Assembly (NCBI GenBank): GCA_018818165.1
Contig: JAHISP010000054.1
Span: forward strand, 19,937-83,936
Length of the DNA stretch: 64,000 nt
From: Bacteroidota bacterium
GTDB lineage: Bacteria > Bacteroidota > Ignavibacteria > Ignavibacteriales > Melioribacteraceae
Reading direction: 5' to 3'
The translations under genes and the position numbers were made by a program. Numbering within the stretch: position 1 is the first letter of the stretch; each line of letters opens with the position of its first letter. Shown here piece by piece: positions 47,805-57,470 of this stretch. The notes under the pieces are model-generated. The model was not told the origin of the DNA. It made no database searches and saw only the letters and a program-made list of their open reading frames with translations.

Positions 47805-48263
47805 ATGGAAAGAATAGAAAATATATTAAACTTCAAAAAAAATGATGAATATTTGTCAACTTCTGGTCAACCGACCGAAGTTGAATTTAATTTAATTGCT
47901 AACGAAGGATTTGATGTAGTAATTAATTTTAGACCAGAAGAAGAAATGCTGGGCGTGTTTGATGAGAGACGATTAGTTGAAAATTTAGGATTAAAGTATT
48001 TTCAAATACCAATGACTTTTGATACTCTTAATAATCAAATTCTCTCAAAGTTTTTTGAAGTTCTTGAGTACAATAATGGCAAAAAAATATTTGTTCATTG
48101 CCATAGAAATATTCGTGTTTCCGTTCTCATAATTCTTTACAGATTAATTATTCTTGGATGGGAAAGGGAAGTTGCTTTAAAAGAATTTAGCGAATTTATT
48201 GAAGTAACTCCAATGTGGGAAGATTATATTGATGAGCACATTCGTCAATTTTCTGTTCAATAG
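47805..48263 (+). CDS. DUF442-type protein tyrosine phosphatase-like protein
   Basis: A 152-residue small phosphatase-like protein of the family related to beta-lactamase-hydrolase-like phosphatases: LSTSGQPTEVEFNLIANEGF is the typical opening. The P-loop region is FVHCHRNIRVSVLIILYRLI, with C and R separated by four residues as in the HCxxNxRVS variants, rather than the classical C-x5-R. Whether it is an active phosphatase is open. No signal or membrane helix. It stands alone, divergent from the DUF3109 gene. Confidence 0.75.
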   Translation: MERIENILNFKKNDEYLSTSGQPTEVEFNLIANEGFDVVINFRPEEEMLGVFDERRLVENLGLKYFQIPMTFDTLNNQILSKFFEVLEYNNGKKIFVHCHRNIRVSVLIILYRLIILGWEREVALKEFSEFIEVTPMWEDYIDEHIRQFSVQ

Positions 48264-48287
48264 TAGAATTCTAAAGGAATAAACTAA

Positions 48288-48418
48288 ATGACATTTGAAA
48301 ATAAAACAGTTTTAATAACTGGAGCTTCTTCTGAAATTGGAAAAGCAATTGGCGAAAAGTTAGTTGTAATCGAGTGCATTTAATATTAACCGCGCAACAA
48401 AACGATATAAATATTTAG
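48288..48418 (+). pseudogene. Truncated, frameshifted copy of the SDR gene start
   Basis: The first ~24 codons (MTFENKTVLITGASS, then EIGKAIGEKL) repeat the start of the intact SDR gene at 49163 with few base changes. In-frame reading stops at 48383; shifting frame gives HLILTAQQND, which matches NIILTARGSE of the intact copy, so a frameshift occurred. Nothing further of the gene remains. One of the conserved glycines of the NAD-binding motif has become E. The hicBA pair lies between this fragment and the intact copy. Confidence 0.8.
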
Positions 48419-48457
48419 TAACCGATAAAAATATCTCTCTTAATTATAAAAAATGTT

Positions 48458-48664
48458 TTACAATTCCTTGAATTGCTCTAAGGAAAGGTTTGCTTGTTTT
48501 AATATTTTTTTGAATGTTCCTTCTGGAATATCAGTAGTGTGCATTGCAACGTATGTTTGTCTTCCGTCAGGATGTCTTAAAATCTTATGCGACCCTGATT
48601 GTCTTTTTTCAACAAATCCGGCTTTAAGTAATTTAGCTAAAACTAATTTCGCCTTATAGGGCAT
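48458..48664 (-). CDS. hicA: HicA-family toxin (mRNA interferase)
   Basis: A 68-residue protein with a double-stranded-RNA-binding-like fold, cutting mRNA when not neutralised. [20 protein letters not shown] carries the catalytic histidine ([11 protein letters not shown]), followed by [15 protein letters not shown]. It overlaps the upstream antitoxin gene by 11 bases; the order antitoxin first, toxin second is the reverse (hicBA) type. Confidence 0.88.
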   Translation of the reverse strand: MPYKAKLVLAKLLKAGFVEKRQSGSHKILRHPDGRQTYVAMHTTDIPEGTFKKILKQANLSLEQFKEL

Positions 48665-48890
48665 CTTGCAACTCTATTTTGGAATAAAAAGATTCTTCTT
48701 CACGAATGATTTTTTCGCCATTTGCTCTTTTTTCTTCAATCCAAATTTTTAATAAATCTAATGCAGCTACTTTGGCTCCCTCTATTCCAAATCCATGAGT
48801 AGTAAGATCGAGTGCAGGAAGGTGAGCATAATAATATCCTTCTCCTAAGGAAGCATCATTTATCTTTTCGTAAATAACCGTATAGGTCAT
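48654..48890 (-). CDS. hicB: HicB-like antitoxin
   Basis: A 78-residue partner of the HicA-type toxin. It has the degenerate RNase-H-like HicB fold ([39 protein letters not shown]). No separate DNA-binding domain is visible; the protein ends shortly after the fold, so self-regulation must work otherwise. It is the first gene of the pair. Confidence 0.82.
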   Translation of the reverse strand: MTYTVIYEKINDASLGEGYYYAHLPALDLTTHGFGIEGAKVAALDLLKIWIEEKRANGEKIIREEESFYSKIELQDAL

Positions 48891-49162
48891 ATAAACTCCA
48901 GTTTGCTTGAGTTAAAGTAATAAAAATATTCATAACCAACAAATTTCATCTCAGCAACTAAAAGAGATAAACGGAGTTACAAGAAACCATGCCATTTTCT
49001 CACAGTCTCGCATGTTAAAATCATCAATAAATTCCTTTCCATATTAATTTCTTTTCTATCGATATTTCTATCCAAGCGTATATATAATATTTTAACGAGT
49101 TATAATAATTATATTAACAAATATATTTTCCAAAATTCGTAAAAATAAAGGAATTTGAAATA

Positions 49163-49918
49163 ATGACATTTGAAAATAAAACAGTTTTAATAACAGGAGC
49201 TTCTTCTGGAATTGGAAAAGCTTTGGGTGAAAAATTATTAAATGTAAATTGTAACATTATTCTTACAGCTCGTGGAAGTGAAAAAATAGAAGATTGGGTA
49301 AACAAATATCAAAATAGAGCGGCAACTATTCTAATATTAAAAAATGATGTTTCGGATAAAAATAGTGTGGTCGAGACTTACAACAAATCTATCGAGAAAT
49401 TTGGGAATATAGACGTTGCAATTCTTAATTCTGGAATTGGTAAAAGCGTTACTCCGCAAACATTTAATTCCCAAATAGCTGAAGATATTATTAATACAAA
49501 TTTTCTGGGAGTCGTTTATTGGATTGAGCAATTACTACCCAATATGATGAAAAATAAAAGTGGGATAATTGCACCAGTTTCATCTTTGGCAGATAATCGT
49601 GGATATTCTGGAAGTGGATTTTATTGCGCAAGCAAAGCTGCATTATCAATCTTTGCAGAAGGATTATCATTAGATTTAGCAAAATTTGGTATTAAAGTAA
49701 TTACAATAAAACCTGGATTTGTAAAAACTAAAATGACTGACCAAAATAAATTTAAAATGCCTTTTATGATTTCTGCCGAAAAAGCTGCTGAAAAAATTAT
49801 TGCTGGAATTAAAAAAGAGAAAAATATTATTCAATTTCCACTTCCAACAGTTTTAGGCGCTAAATTTATTGGAATGTTACCAAACTGGATTTACAGACTA
49901 ATTGCTAAATATAATTAG
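49163..49918 (+). CDS. Short-chain dehydrogenase/reductase
   Basis: A classical SDR of 251 residues. The NAD(P)-binding motif is TGASSGIGKA, then NSGIGKS (NNAG-like), a catalytic serine in APVSSLADNRG, and the YCASK (Y-x3-K) active site; KPGFVKTKMT follows. The C-terminal hydrophobic tail (GAKFIGMLPNWIYRLIAKY) resembles those of membrane-associated SDRs. AAGGA precedes the ATG. The substrate is unknown. A decayed duplicate of its start lies at 48288. Confidence 0.9.
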   Translation: MTFENKTVLITGASSGIGKALGEKLLNVNCNIILTARGSEKIEDWVNKYQNRAATILILKNDVSDKNSVVETYNKSIEKFGNIDVAILNSGIGKSVTPQTFNSQIAEDIINTNFLGVVYWIEQLLPNMMKNKSGIIAPVSSLADNRGYSGSGFYCASKAALSIFAEGLSLDLAKFGIKVITIKPGFVKTKMTDQNKFKMPFMISAEKAAEKIIAGIKKEKNIIQFPLPTVLGAKFIGMLPNWIYRLIAKYN

Positions 49919-50025
49919 ATTTCTATTTAAATTTTGTAGTTCAAACCGATTGGGATGGGCGAATTATCTGATTATTGCTTTTAAATTTGCACCAAGTTTA
50001 TTAAAAAATTAAACAAGGATGCAAA

Positions 50026-52329
50026 ATGAAGTTCAAAACAATTCTATTTACTCTATTATTATTTCAATTCTGGTTTCAAGTAAATTATTCACAAGAAAAC
50101 AAATTAGTTGGGAAAATTGAAGGATTTATAATTGATAGCTATTCAAAGTCAGAATTAATTGGTGCGAACGTATTAATTGTTAATTCAAACATTGGCGGAG
50201 CAACTGATATAAAGGGCAAATTCGTAATTGAAAGTGTTCCAGTTGGGAATTATTCCCTCAAGTTTTCGTTTCTTGGTTATAATTCAGTTGTCAAAACTGA
50301 TATAATAGTAAGATCAAATAGAATAACTACAGTTAATTGCGAATTAAATTCTACTTCGATTGAAGCGGATGAAGTAGTTGTTCAAGATGCGTATTTTCAA
50401 AATAATGGTGAGCAGCAAATTAGCAATATTAATTTTTCGCGAGAAGAAATAAGACGCGCACCAGGCTCGGCTGGAGATGTAAGTAGGATTTTAATGAGTT
50501 TGCCAAGTGTTGCTCAAGTTAACGACCAATCTAATACTCTTGCAGTTCGTGGTGGCTCACCAATAGAAAATACATTTTATATTGATAATATTGAAATTCC
50601 TAATATTAACCATTTTCCATCACAAGGGGCTTCTGGTGGAGCAATAGGTATGCTAAATGTCGATTTTATTGAAGATGTAAATTTTTTTACTGGCGGATTT
50701 TCAGCAATTTATGGAAATAAGTTATCATCAATTATGGAAATTTCTTTACGCGAGGGAAATAGAAATGAGTTTGATGGTCAATTGGATTTGAATTTTTCTG
50801 GTTTTGGAGGAATTATTGAAGGACCAATTTCGGAATCTTCCAGTTTTATGATTTCTGCCAGAAGAAGTTATATCGATTTTTTAATAAAAATGATTAATGT
50901 TGGCTCATCAATTGCACCAACTTATGGCGATGTTGAAGGCAAAATTGTTTTCGATATTGATAAAAACAATAAAATAATGCTTGTCGGAGTTTTTGGTGAT
51001 GATCATATGAGCTCCGACCAGCAAAATGCAATTGAGAATAAAATGGTATTTTATGGCGATCAGGATATTTATCAAACAACAATTGGTGTAAATTGGCGGT
51101 CACTCTGGAGTAGCAAAGGTTACTCAAATACATTAATTTCATTCAACTCAATGAAATTTATTGAAGATTTCTATGAAACTGGTTCTGCTGCTTTGGTGGC
51201 AAATAATCGCTCAAATGAAATGTTTTACCAATTAAGAAATATTAATTACTATCAATTTAACAAACAGAATTCAGCAAAATTTGGAATTGAGGCAAAGCAT
51301 ATAATTGCTGATTTCAATAATTGGTACTCAGAATATAGCGATGCTATTGGAAATCCAGTTGAATCGTTTACAATAAAAAACACAAATAATAGTAATATTT
51401 TAGCAGCTTTTGGAAATTATATAATTAAACCAACAAATAGAATTGAGCTAACTTTAGGGGCAAGATCGGATTATTTTTCATATGCTAATAAATTAAAGTT
51501 TTCACCAAGATTTTCACTTTCCTATTTATTTAGTGATGAAACAAAGCTCAACATTTCAACTGGATTATTTTACCAAGCATTACCATCCAAATTATTGGTG
51601 TTAAATGAGACCAATAAAAACTTAAGTATTCCAGTTTCTCAACACTATATAATTGGAATAGAACAATTGTTAACTGAAAGTACTCTTCTTAAGTTTGAAA
51701 TTTATCAAAAAAACTATTCCAAATTTCCTATGGACCCAAACCAACCTGGAATATTTTTGATTGATGAAGTTTATTACAACGACGGAGTTTCGTTTAATAC
51801 TAACAAACTTTTGGATAATGGTGAGGCTCAAACAAAAGGTGCCGAGTTAACAATCCAAAAAAAATTAGCAAAGGATTTTTACGGGCTAATTGGTGCTTCA
51901 TATTTTAATGCAAAATATAAGGGACTTGATAATAAGTGGAAAAATAGGATTTACGATAATCAATTTATTTTTAATATTGAAGGTGGTTATAAACCAAACT
52001 ATTCTTGGGAGTTCAGCCTTAGATGGATTTATGCGGGTGGAAGACCTTACACTCCATTTAATGCTAGCGAATCAGTAGCTTTAAATAGAGGTGTCCTTGA
52101 TGAAAATAAAATCAACTCCGAAAGATATCTTCCTTACCATTCACTTAATGTTAGGGTGGATAAAAGATTTGCGTTTAGTAACTCAAATTTGGTTATATAT
52201 TTAAGTGTTTGGAATGTTTACGATAGAAAAAATGAGGCTTCAATTTATTGGAATCAGACCACAAATCAGCAAGATGTTGTGTACCAATGGGGAATGCTTC
52301 CAATATTTGGTGTTGAGTATGAATTTTAG
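50026..52329 (+). CDS. TonB-dependent receptor with carboxypeptidase-like regulatory domain
   Basis: A 767-residue outer membrane receptor. Signal peptide to NYSQE, then a CarboxypepD_reg-like domain (~30-115, GKIEGFIIDSYSKSELIGAN), the plug (~125-240, RRAPGSAGDVSRILMSLPSV, LAVRGGSPIENTFYIDNIEI), and a beta-barrel ending in the aromatic FGVEYEF expected of outer membrane proteins. No SusD-like partner is nearby, so it is not a typical sugar SusC; the ligand is unknown. CAAGGA precedes the ATG. The AraC-type regulator that follows may control it. Confidence 0.9.
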   Translation: MKFKTILFTLLLFQFWFQVNYSQENKLVGKIEGFIIDSYSKSELIGANVLIVNSNIGGATDIKGKFVIESVPVGNYSLKFSFLGYNSVVKTDIIVRSNRITTVNCELNSTSIEADEVVVQDAYFQNNGEQQISNINFSREEIRRAPGSAGDVSRILMSLPSVAQVNDQSNTLAVRGGSPIENTFYIDNIEIPNINHFPSQGASGGAIGMLNVDFIEDVNFFTGGFSAIYGNKLSSIMEISLREGNRNEFDGQLDLNFSGFGGIIEGPISESSSFMISARRSYIDFLIKMINVGSSIAPTYGDVEGKIVFDIDKNNKIMLVGVFGDDHMSSDQQNAIENKMVFYGDQDIYQTTIGVNWRSLWSSKGYSNTLISFNSMKFIEDFYETGSAALVANNRSNEMFYQLRNINYYQFNKQNSAKFGIEAKHIIADFNNWYSEYSDAIGNPVESFTIKNTNNSNILAAFGNYIIKPTNRIELTLGARSDYFSYANKLKFSPRFSLSYLFSDETKLNISTGLFYQALPSKLLVLNETNKNLSIPVSQHYIIGIEQLLTESTLLKFEIYQKNYSKFPMDPNQPGIFLIDEVYYNDGVSFNTNKLLDNGEAQTKGAELTIQKKLAKDFYGLIGASYFNAKYKGLDNKWKNRIYDNQFIFNIEGGYKPNYSWEFSLRWIYAGGRPYTPFNASESVALNRGVLDENKINSERYLPYHSLNVRVDKRFAFSNSNLVIYLSVWNVYDRKNEASIYWNQTTNQQDVVYQWGMLPIFGVEYEF

Positions 52330-52424
52330 TATTTAATAAATCTATCTTCAATTGTAGTTTGTAGATTCTGTGCTCTTTTAATAACTTTATCTATTATAAT
52401 TTATAAAAGATAAAGAGAAAATAA

Positions 52425-53579
52425 TTGAAGATAGATTTAGTAGGAGTAGTATTAATTATTGGGGCAATTCAAGGATTTGCTCTTTCATTTACGATTTACC
52501 AAAAGGGTCGAACTCTTTTCGCAAATAGGTTTCTTTGGGCTTTAATGTTTACCTTTAGTGCCACACTTATCATTATGTGGTTGTCAGATTTAGGGTTGTA
52601 TCTAACCTTTCCCAAAATTATGTTCACATTTGAAGGTATTCAATTTATACTCTTTCCACTCTATTTTCTTTACTCAAAATATTTAACCAACAAACGAGAA
52701 AATTTTTACAAAAAAGATTGGATACATTTTCTACCATTCATACTGTACAAATTATTTTTAATACCTTTCTATCTCATGAGTTATCAAGAAATACTGCATT
52801 TCCAAAATTATATAACAATCGCAGATTACCCAATACAGTATGTTATTTTTAATTGGGTTTTAATCTTTCAAGGATTTATTTATATGATTTTCACTATACA
52901 GAAAGTTAAAAAGCGAGATCAGTTTATAAATGAACACTTTTCGTCAAACCACAAAATAAAATTGGATTGGTTAAAAAATGCTAGTTATTTAGGTGTTGCA
53001 ACTAATCTTGTGTTTACTGTCGAAAATATTTTGCTTTTCGCAAGTACAAGCATTTCGGAATCATTTGGAATGTCATCAATAGCTGCTGGAATATACATTT
53101 ATGCTATTGGATATTTGGGACTTTCCCGATCTGGAGTTTTTACAGAATTTATCCTTATCGAAAACAAGGAACTTGCAAAGGAGAATTTTACAAATGAAAA
53201 ATATGAAAAGTCTGGATTGAGTAAAGAAAATGCTGATAAGTATTATCAAAAACTAATTCAACTAATGGAAGAAGAAAAAGTTTATAAACAAAACAAATTG
53301 ACGTTGGGTGATTTAGCAGATATGATTTCAATTTCATCACATAATTTATCGGAAGTAATTAATACTAAAACGGGAATGAATTTTTTTGACTTTATAAATA
53401 AATACCGAATTGAGGAAGTGAAAAGGGAAATTGTAAAGACAGAGAATTGCAATTTAACCTTACTAGCTATTGCTTTGGATTCTGGCTTTAATTCTAAAAC
53501 TTCATTTAACACACTTTTTAAGAAATACGAAAATGTGACTCCCACACAGTTCAAAAAAGTAAACCAAAATAAAATCTAA
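52425..53579 (+). CDS. AraC-family regulator with N-terminal membrane domain
   Basis: A 384-residue protein with about seven membrane helices (~1-235, starting KIDLVGVVLIIGAIQGFALS) and a cytoplasmic AraC-type domain (~285-384: LTLGDLADMISISSHNLSEV, FFDFINKYRIEEVKREIVKT, SFNTLFKKYENVTPTQFKK). Such proteins are common in Bacteroidota and couple a membrane signal to transcription. The start is a TTG at 52425 with only a weak AAGAGA ahead. The TonB receptor upstream is a plausible target. Confidence 0.85.
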   Translation: MKIDLVGVVLIIGAIQGFALSFTIYQKGRTLFANRFLWALMFTFSATLIIMWLSDLGLYLTFPKIMFTFEGIQFILFPLYFLYSKYLTNKRENFYKKDWIHFLPFILYKLFLIPFYLMSYQEILHFQNYITIADYPIQYVIFNWVLIFQGFIYMIFTIQKVKKRDQFINEHFSSNHKIKLDWLKNASYLGVATNLVFTVENILLFASTSISESFGMSSIAAGIYIYAIGYLGLSRSGVFTEFILIENKELAKENFTNEKYEKSGLSKENADKYYQKLIQLMEEEKVYKQNKLTLGDLADMISISSHNLSEVINTKTGMNFFDFINKYRIEEVKREIVKTENCNLTLLAIALDSGFNSKTSFNTLFKKYENVTPTQFKKVNQNKI

Positions 53580-53642
53580 TTAAAATCATTTTAGATAAAC
53601 TCTTATTTTGCTATTTTGCATAATCATTTAAAATTATTGAGT

Positions 53643-54539
53643 ATGCCTATGTATAATTCTATTGTAATGGTTAAGCAAGTTCCAGATACAGCAAATATTT
53701 CTGGAAAAGTTATGAAAGAAGATGGAACTGTTAACCGAGCTAAACTGCCTGCCATTTTTAATCATGAAGATAAAGAAGCATTGGAGTTAGCACTTCAAGT
53801 AAAACAAAAATATGGTGGAACTGTAAGTGTAATAACAATGGGTCCTCCACGTGCTTCCGATATGTTAAAAGAATGTTTCTACATGGGAGCTGATAAAGCT
53901 TATTTAATAAGCGATAGAAAATTTGCTGGTTCCGATACTTTAGCCACATCATACGTTTTAAGCGAAGCAATTAAATATGTTGGGAAATTTGATTTTGTAT
54001 TTGCCGGCAGACAAGCAATTGACGGCGATACCGCGCAAGTTGGTCCACAAACAGCAGAAAAATTAAATTTTTCTCAAGTTACTTATGTTGAAGAAATAGA
54101 ATATATCGAAAATAATATTGCACGCATTAAACGTAAAATTGATGGCGGACAAGAAATAGTTGACGCACAATTGCCTGTTCTTTTAACATGTATTAAAAGT
54201 ACTACCGAACCTCGTCCTTTTTCAGCTAAGAAAATTATGAAATATAAAAACGCTAAGACTTTACTCGATTTAGAAAAAATGGCAAATGATAATTCATTGC
54301 TATATTTGGACGAGTTGGTTATTGAATACAAGGATAAAAACTTGTACATAGAAACTCTTTCTACTTCTGATTTATCTGATATTGATGAAACAAGAATTGG
54401 TTTACACGGCTCACCAACAAAAGTTCATAAGGTTGAATCTGTTGTTCTTTCTGGGGGAGACGCTACAAAAATAGAACCAACTACTGAAGGAATTGGTGCG
54501 TTAATTGATGAATTGTTGAATGATCACATATTGGGATAA
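53643..54539 (+). CDS. etfB: Electron transfer flavoprotein beta subunit
   Basis: The EtfB subunit (~298 residues) binds AMP and part of the FAD-containing heterodimer that takes electrons from acyl-CoA dehydrogenases. MVKQVPDTANISGKVMKEDG, EDKEALELALQVKQKYGG and the signature-like region FVFAGRQAIDGDTAQVGPQT are visible. The ATGs at 53643 and 53649 are both possible; the frame is open to a TTG at 53616. Its stop overlaps the etfA start (TAATG). Confidence 0.94.
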   Translation: MPMYNSIVMVKQVPDTANISGKVMKEDGTVNRAKLPAIFNHEDKEALELALQVKQKYGGTVSVITMGPPRASDMLKECFYMGADKAYLISDRKFAGSDTLATSYVLSEAIKYVGKFDFVFAGRQAIDGDTAQVGPQTAEKLNFSQVTYVEEIEYIENNIARIKRKIDGGQEIVDAQLPVLLTCIKSTTEPRPFSAKKIMKYKNAKTLLDLEKMANDNSLLYLDELVIEYKDKNLYIETLSTSDLSDIDETRIGLHGSPTKVHKVESVVLSGGDATKIEPTTEGIGALIDELLNDHILG

Positions 54540-55564
54540 TGAATATGGAAAATGTTACAAAAGAAGTTTGGGTATTTATTGAGCAGCGTAATGGAAAACC
54601 TGCTGATGTTTCCCTTGAGTTATTAAGTAAAGGAAGAAAGCTTGCAGATAGATTAAATGGAGTGCTAAAATCTATTGTACTTGGACACAATGTTAAAAAT
54701 ATTGCTGAAGATACTTTTAAATATGGCGTTGATTCCGCAATTTTAATTGACCATCCTGTTTTAGAAAAATATCGTCCATTACCTTATAGCAGAATGTTAA
54801 ATAAATTAGTTAAGGAAAATAAACCTCGCATAGTGTTGTTTGGTGCTACTGTTGTTGGGCGGGGTCTTGCGCCGCGTGTTGCTTCAAATACACTAAGTGG
54901 ATTAACAGCTGATTGTACTGAATTACAAATAGAAGATGTAACTTATCTAAAAAAAGATTATCAGGATTTGTTGTTGCAAATTCGTCCAGCTTTTGGAGGA
55001 AATATTATTGCAACAATTATCACCCCAGATAATCCCGTGCAAATGGCTACTGTTCGCGAAGGTGTAATGGAAATGACATTAGTGGATAATCCAAAACCAA
55101 TTAGCATTGAACAAGTTGATTTCATTGAGGATTCAACTGATGAGTTGGTTAAAATTGTTGAGCAATACCAAGAAGAAAACAAAGTAAATTTAAAAGGAGC
55201 TCCAATAATTGTAGCTGGTGGATATGGTCTTGGTACAAAAGAAAATTTTCAATTAGTATTTGATCTTGCTGAAGCCGTTGGTGGCGAGGTTGCTGGAAGT
55301 AGAGCTGCTGTTGATGCTGGATTTGTTGATCACGATAGACAAATTGGTCAAACTGGCGTTACGGTTCGTCCAAAACTAATTTTTTCTATTGGAATATCTG
55401 GAGCAATTCAACACAGAGCGGGAATGCAAGAAGCCAATAAAATTATTGCAATAAATTCCGACCCAGAAGCTCCAATTTTTGGAATTGCTCATTATGGAAT
55501 AGTTGGGAAAGCAGAAGATGTAATTCCAAAATTTATTGAAATATACAAACATAAATTGAAGTAG
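54539..55564 (+). CDS. etfA: Electron transfer flavoprotein alpha subunit
   Basis: A 341-residue EtfA. N-terminal domain (EVWVFIEQRNGKPADVSLEL, FGATVVGRGLAPRVASNTLS, LTADCTEL) and the C-terminal FAD-binding domain: IIVAGGYGLGTKENFQLVFD, GSRAAVDAGFVDHDRQIGQT, SIGISGAIQHRAGM and INSDPEAPIFGIAHYGIVG. The start overlaps etfB; the acyl-CoA dehydrogenase follows by eight bases, so all three form an operon for fatty acid oxidation. Confidence 0.95.
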   Translation: MNMENVTKEVWVFIEQRNGKPADVSLELLSKGRKLADRLNGVLKSIVLGHNVKNIAEDTFKYGVDSAILIDHPVLEKYRPLPYSRMLNKLVKENKPRIVLFGATVVGRGLAPRVASNTLSGLTADCTELQIEDVTYLKKDYQDLLLQIRPAFGGNIIATIITPDNPVQMATVREGVMEMTLVDNPKPISIEQVDFIEDSTDELVKIVEQYQEENKVNLKGAPIIVAGGYGLGTKENFQLVFDLAEAVGGEVAGSRAAVDAGFVDHDRQIGQTGVTVRPKLIFSIGISGAIQHRAGMQEANKIIAINSDPEAPIFGIAHYGIVGKAEDVIPKFIEIYKHKLK

Positions 55565-55572
55565 AGGAACAA

Positions 55573-57294
55573 ATGCCTAATTTTTTTACAGATAATGAAG
55601 ACTTAAAATTTCATTTTAATAGATTTGATTTAAGAGAAATTCTGGAGATTCAAGAAGATAGTTATACTCAGAAAAATGATTTTGATTTTGCTCCAGAAAA
55701 CTATGAAGATGCAATGATTAATTTAGAAAAAACTCTTGAGTTAATAGGAGATATTTCTGGAAATAAAATTGCTGAACGTGCTGCAAGTGTTGACGAAGAA
55801 GGAGCACACTTCAAAGACGGAGTAGTTACTTATGCAAAGGGAACAATACAAAACTTGAAAGAACTTGCTCAAGCTGATTTGACAGGGATGATTTTGCCTC
55901 GTAAATATGGTGGATTAAATGCACCTATTACTATTTACATGGCTGCTGCTGAAATTATGGCACGTGCAGATGGTGGTTTGACAAATATTTTTGGATTGCA
56001 AGATATTGCAGATATGATTAAAAAATATGGAACAGAAGAACAGAAAGCCAAATATATTCCAAAATTTTCGACTGGCGAACACACTGGAGCAATGGCGTTA
56101 ACAGAACCAGATGCTGGCTCCGATTTACAAGCATGCAAGCTGCGAGCTTCACAAGATGAAAATGGTCAGTGGAGATTAAACGGAATGAAACGCTTTATCA
56201 CCAATGGCAATGGGAATGTTCATTTGGTTTTATCCAGAACTGAGGCTGGCACTAAAGATGGACGTGGTTTAAGCATGCTGGCTTGTTATAATGATGATAC
56301 TGTTGTTGTGCGACGCATTGAAAATAAACTTGGAATTCACGGCTCTCCAACATGCGAATTACAATATAATAATACTCCAGCAGAATTAATTGGAAATAGA
56401 CGTTTTGGATTAATTAAATACACAATTGATTTAATGTTCCGTGCAAGACTTGGTGTTGCGGCACAAGCCTTAGGAATTTCGCAAGCTGCTTATGAAGAAG
56501 CATTAAAATATTCAAAAGAGCGAGAGCAATTTGGAAAAACAATTTATGAAATTCCTGCAGTTAAAAATATATTGCTAGATATTCGTGTACTGTTAGAAAC
56601 TGGTCGTTCCGTACTATATGACACTGCTAAATTAGTTGATCTAAAAGAGAAACTGGAAGGTAAACTTGAAGAACTAAAAGCTGCGGGCGAATCAACTAAA
56701 GAAATTGGTGATAGATTAAAAGAGTTAACAAAAGTAGCTAATCTTTTAACTCCTATTTTAAAATATATAACTACAGAAGCAGCAAATAAAATTACATACG
56801 ATGCAATTCAAATACACGGTGGGACTGGATATATGAAAGAATTTCCCGTTGAACGCTTTGCTCGTGATGCGCGTATTACAAATATTTATGAGGGAACTTC
56901 TCAATTACAAATTGTTGCCGCAATTGGCGGTGTTATAAACGATATACTTAAAGATGATTTCGATAAAAAAGCTGCTAAAACTTATTCTGGTGGATTAGAA
57001 AGACTAAACGGTTTCTTAAAAGAGATTCGTGAAATATTTTATGAATCATTAAAATATGTAGTAGATAGAAAGGATAGCGTATTTCAAGAAGTTGCAGCTA
57101 AAGATTTGGTTGAACTATACAGCTACATTTATACAGGTTATCTTGTTCTTGAAGAAGCTGAAGAACTACCACGTAAAAAGTTTATTGCAAATCGCTATAT
57201 TGTAACTTCTCTTGCCAATGCAAAGAAAAATGCAGAATCAATCAAAAACGAACTCTTTAGCGATTTGTTGCATGCTAATGAAATTTTGATTTAA
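55573..57294 (+). CDS. Acyl-CoA dehydrogenase
   Basis: A 573-residue flavoenzyme that oxidises acyl-CoA and passes electrons to the Etf encoded just upstream. Conserved blocks: GMILPRKYGG, ALTEPDAGSDLQ (FAD site), RFITNGN, LGIHGSPTCELQYNNTPAEL, YSKEREQFGKTI, IQIHGGTGYMKEFPVERFAR and the catalytic glutamate in NIYEGTSQLQ. It is longer than the ~380-residue classical enzymes because of an insertion (~335-375) and a C-terminal helical extension (~480-573), as in the Bacteroidota long type. Chain-length preference is unknown. AGAGGAAC precedes the ATG. Confidence 0.94.
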   Translation: MPNFFTDNEDLKFHFNRFDLREILEIQEDSYTQKNDFDFAPENYEDAMINLEKTLELIGDISGNKIAERAASVDEEGAHFKDGVVTYAKGTIQNLKELAQADLTGMILPRKYGGLNAPITIYMAAAEIMARADGGLTNIFGLQDIADMIKKYGTEEQKAKYIPKFSTGEHTGAMALTEPDAGSDLQACKLRASQDENGQWRLNGMKRFITNGNGNVHLVLSRTEAGTKDGRGLSMLACYNDDTVVVRRIENKLGIHGSPTCELQYNNTPAELIGNRRFGLIKYTIDLMFRARLGVAAQALGISQAAYEEALKYSKEREQFGKTIYEIPAVKNILLDIRVLLETGRSVLYDTAKLVDLKEKLEGKLEELKAAGESTKEIGDRLKELTKVANLLTPILKYITTEAANKITYDAIQIHGGTGYMKEFPVERFARDARITNIYEGTSQLQIVAAIGGVINDILKDDFDKKAAKTYSGGLERLNGFLKEIREIFYESLKYVVDRKDSVFQEVAAKDLVELYSYIYTGYLVLEEAEELPRKKFIANRYIVTSLANAKKNAESIKNELFSDLLHANEILI

Positions 57295-57300
57295 TTTGTA

Positions 57301-57338
57301 ATATATAACCCGAAATATTTTGGGGTATATATTTTTTA
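57301..57338 (+). terminator. Intrinsic terminator after acyl-CoA dehydrogenase
   Basis: ATATATAACCC pairs with GGGGTATATAT (one mismatch) around an 11-base loop and is followed by a run of T. It lies seven bases after the stop codon and ends the etfBA-dehydrogenase transcript. Confidence 0.75.
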
Positions 57339-57377
57339 TAACATATAGACATGATATATGCAATGTGTGTATTGGGA

Positions 57378-57387
57378 TGTTGGCGTT
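57378..57387. repeat. Half-site matching the palindrome after the restriction genes
   Basis: TGTTGGCGTT here is the exact reverse complement of the AACGCCAACA found at 60962-60971, after the two restriction-like genes. In a cassette array these would be the end of one recombination site and the beginning of the next, bracketing the two genes as one unit. No full palindrome is visible upstream of this copy. Confidence 0.35.
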
Positions 57388-57470
57388 CATTGTAAAAGAC
57401 GGTACTGATAGATTGTGACGATTAGAAAATTAAAAAAAAAGATTATTCGTTTATCTTTGAAAGAAAAGAA

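Noticed and set aside
50026..52329. SusC-type sugar receptor
   Set aside because: No SusD gene follows and it lies far from the sugar cluster; a general TonB receptor is all that can be supported.
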